Positions 48,991 through 58,293 of a stretch of 64,000 bases of DNA are shown here, piece by piece. The notes beneath the pieces are model-generated. The model saw only the letters and a list, made by a program, of their open reading frames with translations. It did no database searches and had not been told where the DNA came from. Position 1 is the stretch's first letter; every line of letters starts with the position of its first letter. A program made the position numbers and the translations under genes. This stretch comes from Marinobacter sp. C7. Lineage in GTDB: Bacteria; Pseudomonadota; Gammaproteobacteria; Pseudomonadales; Oleiphilaceae. The DNA lies in the NCBI RefSeq assembly GCF_022343555.1, contig NZ_JAKQZH010000005.1, positions 1 to 64,000 of the forward strand, read 5' to 3'.

Positions 48991-49929
48991 ATGAGCAATT
49001 CAAATCTGATTACCCATCTCCGCCATGTTGGTTTCGCAATGCCTCAGATAGAAGAGCAGAGAGCATTTTACAGCAAAGAATGGGGACTGACAGAAGTCGC
49101 CGAGCAAGACGGCGTGTACTTCTTTGCAGCAGAGGGCTCACCGGAACCTTACGTCATTCGGCTTCGCAAAGACGAAAAGAAACGCGCAGATGTCATCAGC
49201 TTTGGCACCGGCAGCCGTGCAAATGTCGATTCGCTTGCCGAGCAACTGCTGCGTGATGACGTCGAGTTGATCCACGAACCCAAAGAGCTATCCACTCCAG
49301 GCGGTGGTTACGGCGTCCGCTTTTTCGATTTAGACGGGCGAGTCATTGAGGTTTCAGCCGACGTCGAGCCTAGGACATATCGTGAACTTGAGCCTGGAGA
49401 ATCCATTCCGGAAAAGATCTCCCATTGTGTCGTCAATTCACCAACCCCTGAGGCAACAGTGGAGTGGTATGAAAAATACCTCGGATTCCGAGTTGTCGAA
49501 ACACTGCACGCACATGAACGGAAACTCATGTGGTTCATGCGTTGTGCTAACCCGCAACACCATGTGTTCGCAGTGGGGAGTGCCCCGCACGTCGCGATGC
49601 ACCATGTGTCGTTTGAAATGAGAGGCGTAGACGAATTCCTGCGGGGCGTCGGACGCCTCCAGCGCGACGGGCATGAGCTTATTTGGGGACCCGGCCGGCA
49701 CAAAACCGGTGACAACGCCTACGGCTACTTCTCGGACGCTGTCGGAAACACCGTCGAATACACCGTGGGCATGAGTGATGTCGAGGATAACTGGGAAGTG
49801 AATAACGACGATGTGACAGACCCTGAAGTACTTGATACCTGGGGCGTATCCAATGCCTGGGGCGAGCACGTGGTCCAAAAGCATTTCAACACACCGGATG
49901 AGGGGCTGTTTGTTGCCCCCCCGCTTTGA
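48991..49929 (+). CDS. VOC-family extradiol dioxygenase-like protein
   Basis: The 312 residues form two VOC modules, as in type I extradiol dioxygenases. The expected Fe(II) ligands are present: H145 (ISHCVVNSP), H204/H205 (AMHHVSFEM) and E256 (GNTVEYTVG). It probably cleaves a catechol-type ring made by the preceding monooxygenase. A second ring-cleaving enzyme beside gentisate dioxygenase implies a substrate with two rings or two successive cleavages. The stop codon overlaps the ribosome site GAGGAG of the next gene. Confidence 0.85.
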   Translation: MSNSNLITHLRHVGFAMPQIEEQRAFYSKEWGLTEVAEQDGVYFFAAEGSPEPYVIRLRKDEKKRADVISFGTGSRANVDSLAEQLLRDDVELIHEPKELSTPGGGYGVRFFDLDGRVIEVSADVEPRTYRELEPGESIPEKISHCVVNSPTPEATVEWYEKYLGFRVVETLHAHERKLMWFMRCANPQHHVFAVGSAPHVAMHHVSFEMRGVDEFLRGVGRLQRDGHELIWGPGRHKTGDNAYGYFSDAVGNTVEYTVGMSDVEDNWEVNNDDVTDPEVLDTWGVSNAWGEHVVQKHFNTPDEGLFVAPPL

Positions 49930-49940
49930 GGAGACGACCC

Positions 49941-51215
49941 ATGAAAACGCTGATTAAGAATGCTCAGATTTTTGATGGAACCGGCAGTCCTCGATACCCA
50001 TCCGACGTGCTGATCGAGGGCAAACGAATCGTTCAGATAGCCCATGCAATCGACAGCTCCGTTGCTGAAGCCGACGCGGTTATCGATGCGACCGGTGCCA
50101 CGTTGATGCCCGGACTGATTGATGGCCACACTCACCTCGGCCTCGGTTCGACAGTAGAGTACCGCTCGCCGCGGACAGAACCTGAAGAAACCCAGGTCAT
50201 GATCATTGGCCATAATGCAAGGGTCATGCTTGATCATGGCTATACCAGCATCTACTCGGGCGGTAATCGGCGTCCGAAAGTTGAGGTCGCGCTTCGAGAT
50301 GCCGTCAAAGATGGCTGGATGCCAGGCCCGCGTATTCGGGCCGCCTCCTGGGAAGTAAGTGCGGATACCATGAAAGCCCCTTCTGCGACGCTTAACCCGG
50401 GGTCACCAAACGAACACCGGGGGGCGTATGACCGGCCGGCCATCACTCAAAAGGTCCGCGACTTCGTGCATGAGATGGCTGACGTTGGAGTAGATATCGT
50501 CAAAATGCCTCTCACCGGTGAAAGTGCCCTTGTGGAGTACACCTCCCGCATCCTCGAATTCCAGGAAGAGGAAGTGGCTGCGGCGGGTATAGCGGCGCGT
50601 GAAAGGGGCATCTGGCTGACAGCTCACGCCCATTCCTCCGAGGGTATTCAGATGGCCCTTCGCCATGGTTTCCGAGTGATCTATCACGTCAGCTACATGG
50701 ACGACGAAACCATTGAAATGGCTGCACGCCTTGCGGAACCAGTATTTATCGCGCCCTCCCCTGGAAGTCTGTGGATGATGGGCAATATGGACAAGCCGCC
50801 CACGCCGGGTATGGAAGTTGAAGAAGCAACACAGAGCCTGCGGCAGGTCGTGCCGAAACTGGTCAAGGCAGGCATCCACGTTGTACCGGGTAGTGATTAC
50901 GGATTCGGATTCAACCCGATCGGCCTCAATGCCAAAGATCTTGAGCTATTTGTTGACTGGTTCGGAATGACGCCCTCGGAATCCCTGCGCTGCGCCACTG
51001 AAGTGGGCGGGCACCTTATGGGCATGAGTGAGGAACTTGGTCTGGTGAAAGAAGGTTACCTGGCAGACCTGCTGATCGTTGAAGGTGACCCGACCGATGA
51101 TGTTTCGATCCTTCAGGATAAAGCCAACCTTTCGATGATCATGAAGGACGGAGAACTGTACAAGTTGGCGGGCCATCGGAGTCCGACCAGACATCGGGGT
51201 GCAGTGGCCGTATGA
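49941..51215 (+). CDS. Metal-dependent amidohydrolase (imidazolonepropionase-like)
   Basis: This 424-residue amidohydrolase has the HxH pair H63/H65 (LIDGHTHLGLG), later histidines in LTAHAHSSEG and VIYHVSYMDDE, and the Asp in VVPGSDYGFGFN, all consistent with a binuclear TIM-barrel hydrolase. I chose the ATG at 49941, which has GAGGAG eight bases upstream; an earlier TTG overlaps the VOC stop. Substrates in this family range from cyclic amides to organophosphates, so I infer only C-N or lactone hydrolysis within the pathway. It overlaps the esterase gene by four bases. Confidence 0.87.
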   Translation: MKTLIKNAQIFDGTGSPRYPSDVLIEGKRIVQIAHAIDSSVAEADAVIDATGATLMPGLIDGHTHLGLGSTVEYRSPRTEPEETQVMIIGHNARVMLDHGYTSIYSGGNRRPKVEVALRDAVKDGWMPGPRIRAASWEVSADTMKAPSATLNPGSPNEHRGAYDRPAITQKVRDFVHEMADVGVDIVKMPLTGESALVEYTSRILEFQEEEVAAAGIAARERGIWLTAHAHSSEGIQMALRHGFRVIYHVSYMDDETIEMAARLAEPVFIAPSPGSLWMMGNMDKPPTPGMEVEEATQSLRQVVPKLVKAGIHVVPGSDYGFGFNPIGLNAKDLELFVDWFGMTPSESLRCATEVGGHLMGMSEELGLVKEGYLADLLIVEGDPTDDVSILQDKANLSMIMKDGELYKLAGHRSPTRHRGAVAV

Positions 51216-52735
51216 GATCAGAATCTTACTCCATCGAGAGCGCGCCGTTCGTGCTTATTAATACCAACGATGGCTGGGTTCTTGGCCAGAACAGCATGGG
51301 AGTGAGAACCTTCAAGGGTATCCCCTACGCTGCGCCGCCGGTTGGTGAGCTGCGGTGGCGACCACCGCAGCCACCAAAAAAATGGAATGGCATCCGCCCC
51401 GCACTGCAATTTGGTCCAGCGCCCTTACAGGCTCTGCCCCCATCGTCGAGCCTGATCTACAGGATGAACAATCACGACGCCCATGCTCTGGTTATGAGCG
51501 AGGATTGTCTCTACCTAAATGTCTGGACGCCTGCGGAGTCTTCGGGCACGAACCTTCCCGTTCTGGTCTGGATTCATGGAGGTGGTAACAAATCCGGCCA
51601 CGGAGGCCAGGATTTGTTTGACGGCCATTATCTCGCCACAAAAGGCGTTGTTGTCGTTACGATCAACATGCGACTCGGCGCGCTTGGTTTTTTTTCGCAT
51701 CCAGAATTGATTGAAGAAGACGATCTGAACGCATCAGGTAATTATGGTCTGCAGGACGTCGTCGCTGCATTGCGATGGGTACAGGCAAACATCACTAATT
51801 TTGGTGGCGACGAGAAAAGAGTGACATTGGCCGGCAATTCGGCCGGCGCTGCAAGCATCACGCATCTGATGGCTGCGCCAGCGGCAAAAGGGCTATTCCA
51901 GCAGGCCATCGGCCAAAGCGCTTCCGGGGTGTTTCGACCCGAAGGCCGAATGACAGACCAATTGGAGGCCAGCAAAGCAGGCGCCCAGTCTGTCTCAGAG
52001 CTGGGAGGTTGCCTGGACCAACTCAGAAAGATGGACGCAACCCATTTTCTGAAAATCCCGCCTCAGGGAATCATTGTTGATGGCCGCCTTCTTTTCGAAG
52101 ATACGACTGGCGTTTTCCTTGAAGGTAGGCAGGCCGACATCCCCCTTATGGTGGGCTGGAATTCCGACGAAGGGACACTCTTCAACTCACCCACCGCAGT
52201 TGAAGCGCTCAGACCAAGCCAGAGCACGCCAGAGCAACTCGCGGTACTGGCGGGCACCTATCCAGCGGTATTCTCTGAGAATGGAATAGGTGCCGAACGG
52301 GAATTTGTCGGTGACAGGAAGTTCGTTTACCCAGTCTGGAAATGGGCTGAGACCCATGCAAAAACATCGACGTCCCAAACTTGGGTGTATGAATTCAATC
52401 ATTCGCTGCCACTGCCTTCTGACATCCCTTCCCCGGCTGATGGCCAGAGTCATTACGGGACCTTCCATACCGCAGAACTGCCCTACGTCTGGGGCAATCT
52501 GTGGGCTCGCCGGTGGGACTGGACCGATCAGGACCATGCCCTGGCCGCTCAACTCTCAGGAGCCTGGGTTCAGTTCATCAAAACCGGAGAGCCGGTTCTG
52601 GAGAACGCGCCCAAATGGCCGGCTCTCGATCCGTCAGCCCCTCGACAGTTAATGGAACTGGGGGGATCCCCCAAGCCAAAGACCGTGGCGCGTCTGGCCG
52701 CATTCAAGGTTTTTGACGAAATGTATTCCCGATAA
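51212..52735 (+). CDS. Type-B carboxylesterase
   Basis: This 507-residue alpha/beta hydrolase has an intact triad: Ser210 in LAGNSAGAAS, Glu320 in GWNSDEGTLF and His419 in TFHTAELPYVWGN. The oxyanion hole WIHGGGN and the SEDCLYLNVW signature are also present. The residue before the nucleophile is Asn (GNSAG) where most of the family has Glu (GESAG). There is no signal peptide, so it acts in the cytosol, presumably removing an ester group from the substrate or an intermediate. It starts inside the amidohydrolase stop (ATGA), so the two are translationally coupled. Confidence 0.9.
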   Translation: MRSESYSIESAPFVLINTNDGWVLGQNSMGVRTFKGIPYAAPPVGELRWRPPQPPKKWNGIRPALQFGPAPLQALPPSSSLIYRMNNHDAHALVMSEDCLYLNVWTPAESSGTNLPVLVWIHGGGNKSGHGGQDLFDGHYLATKGVVVVTINMRLGALGFFSHPELIEEDDLNASGNYGLQDVVAALRWVQANITNFGGDEKRVTLAGNSAGAASITHLMAAPAAKGLFQQAIGQSASGVFRPEGRMTDQLEASKAGAQSVSELGGCLDQLRKMDATHFLKIPPQGIIVDGRLLFEDTTGVFLEGRQADIPLMVGWNSDEGTLFNSPTAVEALRPSQSTPEQLAVLAGTYPAVFSENGIGAEREFVGDRKFVYPVWKWAETHAKTSTSQTWVYEFNHSLPLPSDIPSPADGQSHYGTFHTAELPYVWGNLWARRWDWTDQDHALAAQLSGAWVQFIKTGEPVLENAPKWPALDPSAPRQLMELGGSPKPKTVARLAAFKVFDEMYSR

Positions 52736-52775
52736 AAAGCACCCAGCATTTCCACACGGCAATGAGGAAATAATC

Positions 52776-53432
52776 ATGGTATTCGATAAGACATCCCCCG
52801 AAAATTTCGTTTCTTACCAACAGAGTAATGTGCTCAACGCCCTGCCCTTCGATCCGTTTGCAGCAATTATCGGGCCCCGCCCGATTGGCTGGATGGGCAC
52901 GCAATCTGAAGAAGGTATCGCCAACCTTTCACCCTACAGTTTCTTTAATGCCTTGAACCATGACCCGGCACTTCTGGGATTTGCGAGCATTGGCTACAAG
53001 GACACTGTAAAAAACATCGAGCGCAGCGGAGAATTCACCTGGAATCTCGCCTCACGAGACCTGGCAACACAAATGAACGAATCCAGCGTCCCGGCCCCGA
53101 GCGATATTGATGAATTTGAGCTGGTCGGGCTCACCAAAGCACCGAGTGAAATGATCAAGGCACCGAGGGTCGCGGAATCACCGGTCAGCCTCGAGTGCCG
53201 TCTGTCGCAAATCATTCAGCTGCAGGATTCAAATGGCAACAAGACAGACACCTGGTTTGTATACGGCGAAGTGATCTACGCGCATATCAGAAAAGACATG
53301 TTGAATGACGGAATTTACGACACTGTGAAAGCCGCACCAATACTTCGTGGGGGCGGTCTGTCAGATTATTTCGAAATCATCGAAGAATCCCGTTTCGGAA
53401 TGACGAAACCCAGCGGATATACCCCGAAATAA
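52776..53432 (+). CDS. Flavin reductase family protein (FMN-binding split barrel)
   Basis: This 218-residue protein has the flavin reductase-like fold: AAIIGPRPIGWMGT, NLSPYSFFNALNHDPALLGF and GEFTWNLASRDLA are typical of the group related to DIM6/NTAB proteins. It could supply reduced flavin or directly reduce or oxidise a pathway intermediate. The hydroxylase in this cluster binds its own FAD, so it does not obviously need a partner reductase. I chose the ATG at 52776, which has GAGGAAA seven bases upstream. It is the last gene before the operon terminator. Confidence 0.87.
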   Translation: MVFDKTSPENFVSYQQSNVLNALPFDPFAAIIGPRPIGWMGTQSEEGIANLSPYSFFNALNHDPALLGFASIGYKDTVKNIERSGEFTWNLASRDLATQMNESSVPAPSDIDEFELVGLTKAPSEMIKAPRVAESPVSLECRLSQIIQLQDSNGNKTDTWFVYGEVIYAHIRKDMLNDGIYDTVKAAPILRGGGLSDYFEIIEESRFGMTKPSGYTPK

Positions 53433-53518
53433 GACAGTAACCTCTCCGGGGCCAGCTCCACCAGTAGGGCACCTACACCTTCAACTGAATGATGGATTAT
53501 TTTGCAGTGCCCCACCTT

Positions 53519-53556
53519 GCCTCTGATCGATGCCGGAATTGATCAGAGGCCTTTTT
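53519..53556 (+). terminator. Rho-independent terminator of the gentisate operon
   Basis: GCCTCTGATC (53519-53528) pairs perfectly with GATCAGAGGC (53541-53550) around a 12-base loop and is followed by CTTTTT. It lies 86 bases after the flavin reductase stop and ends the catabolic unit. Confidence 0.88.
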
Positions 53557-53580
53557 GTCATAGTGACGAGGAAGGTAAAA

Positions 53581-53922
53581 GTGATAAGAAAAATTGCAGC
53601 GGTATCAATGGCGGTATCGTTTTTGGCAGTGGCAACCAGCGGAATGATGATGTTCGTTATAGAAGAACCATCATTTACTATTCAAATGCATCCCGTGCAC
53701 AAACTCTTCGGCCTGCTGATGGTCGTCGCAGCCGTCATACACATTTCATTTAACTACCTGGCCCTCATCAATCACCTGAAATCAAAGTCCATATCCATCT
53801 ATGGCGGCGCACTCGTCGTTTGCCTGGTTCTGCTTTACGGTGCGGCAATCAACAATAAGGTACCCGCCGACTTGGCTAAACAAATGGATTCAGCGGCGGC
53901 AGAACTCGATTCCAGGGACTGA
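53581..53922 (+). CDS. Small membrane protein with conserved histidines (DUF4405-like)
   Basis: The 113 residues contain three membrane helices (about 4-26, 37-59, 71-90). Histidines at the ends of the second (MHPVHKLFGLL and AVIHISFNY) resemble the cytochrome-b-like DUF4405 group, so heme binding is possible. I chose the GTG at 53581, which has GAGGAAGG just upstream; a longer frame from 53530 would run through the preceding terminator. It lies just past the gentisate operon terminator, so it needs its own promoter or read-through. A function cannot be given. Confidence 0.7.
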   Translation: MIRKIAAVSMAVSFLAVATSGMMMFVIEEPSFTIQMHPVHKLFGLLMVVAAVIHISFNYLALINHLKSKSISIYGGALVVCLVLLYGAAINNKVPADLAKQMDSAAAELDSRD

Positions 53923-53969
53923 ATAGCAAACAAAGCTCACTCTATTATTACAGTTCCCTACCAACCGTC

Positions 53970-54692
53970 TCAGGGTGCCAGAGCGGCCAGATCCTGGCTG
54001 ATGTTCCCCATGTAGTAGGCAGTAATACCTGGCACCCACTTCTGCGAATGGTCCAGTAGCCGCGGTCGAACAAAGGCATATTGATTGGCCAAACGTTCGA
54101 CCGAGTCGGTCAGCCCGGGAGCATCCTCAATAATCTTACTGAAACCCTTAGTAATCGAGGCATCCAGATCCTTGAAGGCGTTTTCGTCCATTTCCACTGC
54201 AAACACGCCAAGGGTACCGATTCCAAAAGTACGGGTTTGGTAGAGAAGTAAAAGTTTGCTGAGTTTCAGATTAAGCTCATGCTGTTTCGCCACGTTCCCA
54301 GCCACAGCCTGCATTTGATAGCGCTGATCCGCTAAACGGTCCAGCGCAGCATGAGCCTTTAGCATCGGATTAAACCAGTGGGCATAAAGGTAGGCCGGCG
54401 TTTCGCCGGCCTCTGCCTCAAACTCGGCCAGGTACTGCAAGAGATTTTCCAAGGCCTCGCGCAATTCGCCCTGCGCAGGAACCACCTGTATTAGCTGAGC
54501 CCGGGCCGCCTGATAGCGATCTTGAAACCGAGGATCTACACCATCGCTGTTGGGATTGTAGTAAGCCAGCAGGTTATTGATCAGCGCAAAGCCCTGCAGG
54601 CGAATCTGTTGTAGTTCTGCTGCCTGATTACTGGCCTGAGCGGGCATACTCAGGCAGCCGATTAAGATAAAGAGTAGTCTTGCTGTTTTCAT
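53970..54692 (-). CDS. Periplasmic protein of unknown function, last gene of the transporter operon
   Basis: I do not recognise this 240-residue protein. It has a clear signal peptide (MKTARLLFILIGCLSMPAQAS) and a helical mature part with Gln/Leu-rich heptads. The region NQAAELQQIRLQGFALINNLLAYY looks like the four-helix sensor domains of PilJ-type receptors but lacks any signalling domain. AAAGGACG precedes the ATG. It follows the RND transporter gene after 34 bases on the same strand, so it may be an accessory periplasmic subunit. Confidence 0.7.
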   Translation of the reverse strand: MKTARLLFILIGCLSMPAQASNQAAELQQIRLQGFALINNLLAYYNPNSDGVDPRFQDRYQAARAQLIQVVPAQGELREALENLLQYLAEFEAEAGETPAYLYAHWFNPMLKAHAALDRLADQRYQMQAVAGNVAKQHELNLKLSKLLLLYQTRTFGIGTLGVFAVEMDENAFKDLDASITKGFSKIIEDAPGLTDSVERLANQYAFVRPRLLDHSQKWVPGITAYYMGNISQDLAALAP

Positions 54693-54726
54693 TTAACGTC
54701 CTTTAGTTTGCCTGTCGGCTGTGCAA

Positions 54727-57207
54727 TCAATCGGAACACACCGCCTTGTATTGCAACTGACTGGCACTTTCTCGCCTTCGCTGCTGATTTGGGTTGTCAT
54801 TCACATCTTTTGCCACTTGTGGCGATGCCGACTCTGTGGGCAACACCTGCGGTTTGAGCAGGAAGCGCGCCAGCGCCGGTAGCAGGATCAGGGCCGCCAG
54901 CATGTTGCCGATGAACATGAAGGCCAGCATCAGGCCCATGTCGGCCTGGAACTTGATCGGGCTGAAGGTCCAGGTCACCACGCCGATGGCCAGGGTGGCA
55001 CCGATCAGCATCACCACCTTGCCGGTCAGCAACAGCGCCCGGTAATAGGCTTCGGACAGGCTGCGGCCATCCCGCAACTGGTTCAGAGTGACCGACAGGA
55101 TGTACAGGGCGTAGTCCACGCCGATACCCACACCCAGGGCAATCACCGGCAGGGTGGCCACCTTGACGCCAATACCCAACGCCACCATCAGTGCCTCGGC
55201 GAGGAGGGACACCAGGAACAGGGGCAACATTGCCACCAGAACCGCGCGCCAGGATCGGAAGGTCAACAGGCACAGCAGGAATACCGCACCGTAGACCAGC
55301 AGTGTCATCTTGTCCCAGGCATCGCCGACAACGATGTTGGTCGCGGCCTCGATGCCTGCGGTACCGGCGGCCAGCAGGAACTTTACATCGTCGGTGTTGT
55401 TGGCCTGGGCGAAGGCCTGTACATGGTCGACCACACGGTTCAGGGTCTCCGCTTCGTGATCACTGAGGTAAACGTACAAGGTCAACAGCGAACAGGCGTC
55501 GTTATAAAGCCCCCGGGGTGCACTGGAAGTCACCAGGTTGAGCATCTGCTGGTTGCGATTGAACTCGTACCATTTGGGGTTGCCCTCGTTGAGGCCCGCC
55601 AGCATGCGGCGGTTGAGCAGGGACAACGTATTTGTACCCTCCACGCCTTTGAGCTGGCGCAGCTCCCACTCCAGCGCATCCACCTTGTTCAGGGTCTCGT
55701 AGTCGGCACAGTAACCCGCCGGCGTTTCCACCATAACCGCCATGACATCGCTGGACGCACCGTAAACACCATTCATGAATGCGATGTCCTTGTTGTAGGC
55801 GCTGCTGGCCCGCAACTCCGGCGCGCCCGGATCCAGATCGCCCACCTTCAGCTGGGTAGAGACACCATAGGCGCCAACCGCCAGCACGAGGGCGCAGGCA
55901 ATCGCGCCCACCGCCCAACGGCGGGTCGTGAACAGGTCCAGGAACCGCCAGACCGGGTGACGGGTCTCTCCCGCCTCGTCCGCTTGTTCGGCTTTCAGGC
56001 TACGGGACGCTGCATTGGGGCTGACGCCGATGTAACTCAGCAGCACCGGCAACAGGATCAGATTGGAGAAGATCAGCAGTCCCACACCCAGAGAGGCCGC
56101 CAAAGCCAGCTGTTGGATGGCACCGATGTCGATCACCAGCAGTACGGCGAAGCCCACGGCATCAGACAGCAGCGCGGTCACACCTACCAGGAACAACCGG
56201 CGGAACGTTAATCGTGCGGCCACCAACTTGTGCATGCCTCGACCCACGTCCTGCATGATGCCGTTCATCTTCTGAGAACCGTGGCTCAGGCCGATGGCAA
56301 ACACCAGGAACGGCACCAGGATGGAATAGGGATCCAGCACATAGCCCAGCGTTGGCAGCAGGCCCAGAAGCCAGGTCACCGCCACCAGGGATACCAGTAC
56401 CACCAGCGAAGTCGAGCGCCAGCAACGGGTGAACCAGAAAATGAACAGTGAGGCGGTCACGATGGTAATGGCAAAGAACACCATCACCGAGCTGACCCCT
56501 TCGATCAGGTCGCTGACCAGCTTGGCAAAACCGGTAATGTGAATTTCCACACCCTGCTGTTCGTACTTGTTACGCAATTCATCCAGTTTTTGACCCAATG
56601 CACCGTAGTCCAGGGGCTGGCCATCGGAGGTTTCCGCCAGCAGGGGCACGAAGATGATGCTTGAGCGATAGTCCTCGGCCACGATCTGGCCCACTTCCCC
56701 GGACCGGGCAATGTTGGCCCTGAGCTGACCGAGGCTACGCTCGGAACCATCGTAGCCGTCAGGAATGACCGGGCCGCCTTCCAGGCCATACTCGGTGACA
56801 CCGGTCCAGCGGGTGTTGGGCGTCCACAGTGATTTCATCTGACTGCGGTTGACGCCCGGAATCAGGAATACCTCATCGTTGAGCTGACGCAGGGTTTCCA
56901 GATAGTCGGCGTCATAGATGGTGCCATCGGGATTCTCCACCGCAATGCGCACAACATCGCCCAGACCCATCAGGTCATTCTGGTGCTTGTTGAAGTTCTG
57001 AATGTAGGGGTGCTCCTGGGGAATCATCTTCTCGAAGCTGGCCCCCAGTTCCAGCTTGGTTGCCTGGTAGCCCAGCAACACTGTTGCCAGGGCGCAGAGT
57101 GCGAGCACCAGCCAGCGGTGATTGAAGATCACGCGCTCCAGTACCGACCCGCTTTTCAGGTCAAACTCGTGCAGGCTTTTGTCAGAGTCGTGTGTTGTTT
57201 TTGTCAT
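54727..57207 (-). CDS. MMPL/RND family transporter
   Basis: This 826-residue inner-membrane transporter has two repeats of one helix, a large periplasmic loop and five helices, the MMPL/sterol-sensing-like half of the RND superfamily. The first helix (LVLALCALATVLLGYQA) precedes a periplasmic domain (about 70-260). Membrane blocks near 260-420 and 640-790 include the conserved GVGIGVDYALYILSV. Such proteins move lipids, hopanoids or other hydrophobic molecules. No adaptor or TolC-like gene is linked; instead DUF1302, DUF1329 and YCF48-like proteins are encoded upstream, a recurrent set. Confidence 0.92.
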   Translation of the reverse strand: MTKTTHDSDKSLHEFDLKSGSVLERVIFNHRWLVLALCALATVLLGYQATKLELGASFEKMIPQEHPYIQNFNKHQNDLMGLGDVVRIAVENPDGTIYDADYLETLRQLNDEVFLIPGVNRSQMKSLWTPNTRWTGVTEYGLEGGPVIPDGYDGSERSLGQLRANIARSGEVGQIVAEDYRSSIIFVPLLAETSDGQPLDYGALGQKLDELRNKYEQQGVEIHITGFAKLVSDLIEGVSSVMVFFAITIVTASLFIFWFTRCWRSTSLVVLVSLVAVTWLLGLLPTLGYVLDPYSILVPFLVFAIGLSHGSQKMNGIMQDVGRGMHKLVAARLTFRRLFLVGVTALLSDAVGFAVLLVIDIGAIQQLALAASLGVGLLIFSNLILLPVLLSYIGVSPNAASRSLKAEQADEAGETRHPVWRFLDLFTTRRWAVGAIACALVLAVGAYGVSTQLKVGDLDPGAPELRASSAYNKDIAFMNGVYGASSDVMAVMVETPAGYCADYETLNKVDALEWELRQLKGVEGTNTLSLLNRRMLAGLNEGNPKWYEFNRNQQMLNLVTSSAPRGLYNDACSLLTLYVYLSDHEAETLNRVVDHVQAFAQANNTDDVKFLLAAGTAGIEAATNIVVGDAWDKMTLLVYGAVFLLCLLTFRSWRAVLVAMLPLFLVSLLAEALMVALGIGVKVATLPVIALGVGIGVDYALYILSVTLNQLRDGRSLSEAYYRALLLTGKVVMLIGATLAIGVVTWTFSPIKFQADMGLMLAFMFIGNMLAALILLPALARFLLKPQVLPTESASPQVAKDVNDNPNQQRRRESASQLQYKAVCSD

Positions 57208-57222
57208 CTTCGCTCACCTTGC

Positions 57223-58281
57223 TTAGCGGTCTGTCGCGGCCAGCCGGATACCTTCCATCGTCAGAACGACGAGTCGGTCTCCGGCTGGAACAAAGGTATT
57301 GATCGGCGAGAAACGCTGTTCATTGGCTGGCACCAGCCGGCCCCCATTCAACTTCAGCAGCAGGCCTGCCTGATTGCCCAGCATCACATCACCTGAAGGC
57401 AGCAGCCTGGAACTGGTGATGGAGGCATCGATCTGGCTGGGAAGGGGTTCCCAGAGACCACCGCTGTTTTCGCTGTACCAGATATTGCCCTTGAGTCCGG
57501 CGGCCAGGATGTCCTTGCCGGAGGGCAACTCGACCGTAAAGAAACTGCCGTTATAGGGCGTAACGATCTGTTCCCAGGTCACGCCATTGTCATCGGACAG
57601 CGTCACGAGGCCCCGCTCCCCCACGGCAACCACGCGGCTGCCACGCTGACGAATGGCGTAGAAATGGGACATTTCAGGGTTGGCCATGCGATCCATGATC
57701 GGTTGCCAGGACTCGCCGCCATCCCGGGTTTCAAAAGCCAGGCCGTAGGCGCCGACGACAATGGCCCGCTCCGGGCTCTGAAGCAGAACATCCAGAAACG
57801 GTTTGTCCGGCCCTTCATCTACCAGTCGTCTGGCTTCCCATATCGCACGCTCGTCACCACGCTTCTCGGCCGCGGCAAGCGCGAGCTCGGCGGCACGGCG
57901 GCCGTCAAGCAGCAATTGCCAGGTCTCACCCCCGTCGGAGGTGCCGAGTACGACACCCGCATGACCGACCGCCATGCCTTCCTTTGCATTGGCGAAGCGG
58001 ACAGCCGTGAGACCGGTGCTGACCGGCACCGCTCCCTGGCGCCAGCTCTGGCCGTTGTCGTCGGAAAGCAGCGCCAGGCCCCGCTCACCCACGGCAACGA
58101 TGGTTGATCCGGCCTTGGCGGCGCCGATCATGAACGCTCCCTGCGGGTTGCGGATTTCAATCGCCGACCGCTCCAGAGGCTCGACAACCGGCTCAGCACC
58201 CAGGGCAATCGGGGCGGCACCGGCCAGCAACAAGCCAGTCGCCGCTAGTACGCTCCTGAGGTTTCTGCTATCCCGACTCAT
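57223..58281 (-). CDS. YCF48/BNR-repeat beta-propeller protein, exported
   Basis: The 352 residues start with a signal peptide (LAATGLLLAGAAPIALGAE). Repeated Asp-box motifs follow (ALLSDDNGQSWRQG, GTSDGGETWQLL, ETRDGGESWQPI, TLSDDNGVTWEQI, YSENSGGLWEPL), so it is a periplasmic beta-propeller related to YCF48. It probably acts as a scaffold or ligand-binding partner of the RND transporter encoded 15 bases downstream. Confidence 0.88.
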   Translation of the reverse strand: MSRDSRNLRSVLAATGLLLAGAAPIALGAEPVVEPLERSAIEIRNPQGAFMIGAAKAGSTIVAVGERGLALLSDDNGQSWRQGAVPVSTGLTAVRFANAKEGMAVGHAGVVLGTSDGGETWQLLLDGRRAAELALAAAEKRGDERAIWEARRLVDEGPDKPFLDVLLQSPERAIVVGAYGLAFETRDGGESWQPIMDRMANPEMSHFYAIRQRGSRVVAVGERGLVTLSDDNGVTWEQIVTPYNGSFFTVELPSGKDILAAGLKGNIWYSENSGGLWEPLPSQIDASITSSRLLPSGDVMLGNQAGLLLKLNGGRLVPANEQRFSPINTFVPAGDRLVVLTMEGIRLAATDR

Positions 58282-58293
58282 ACCAACGACTCC

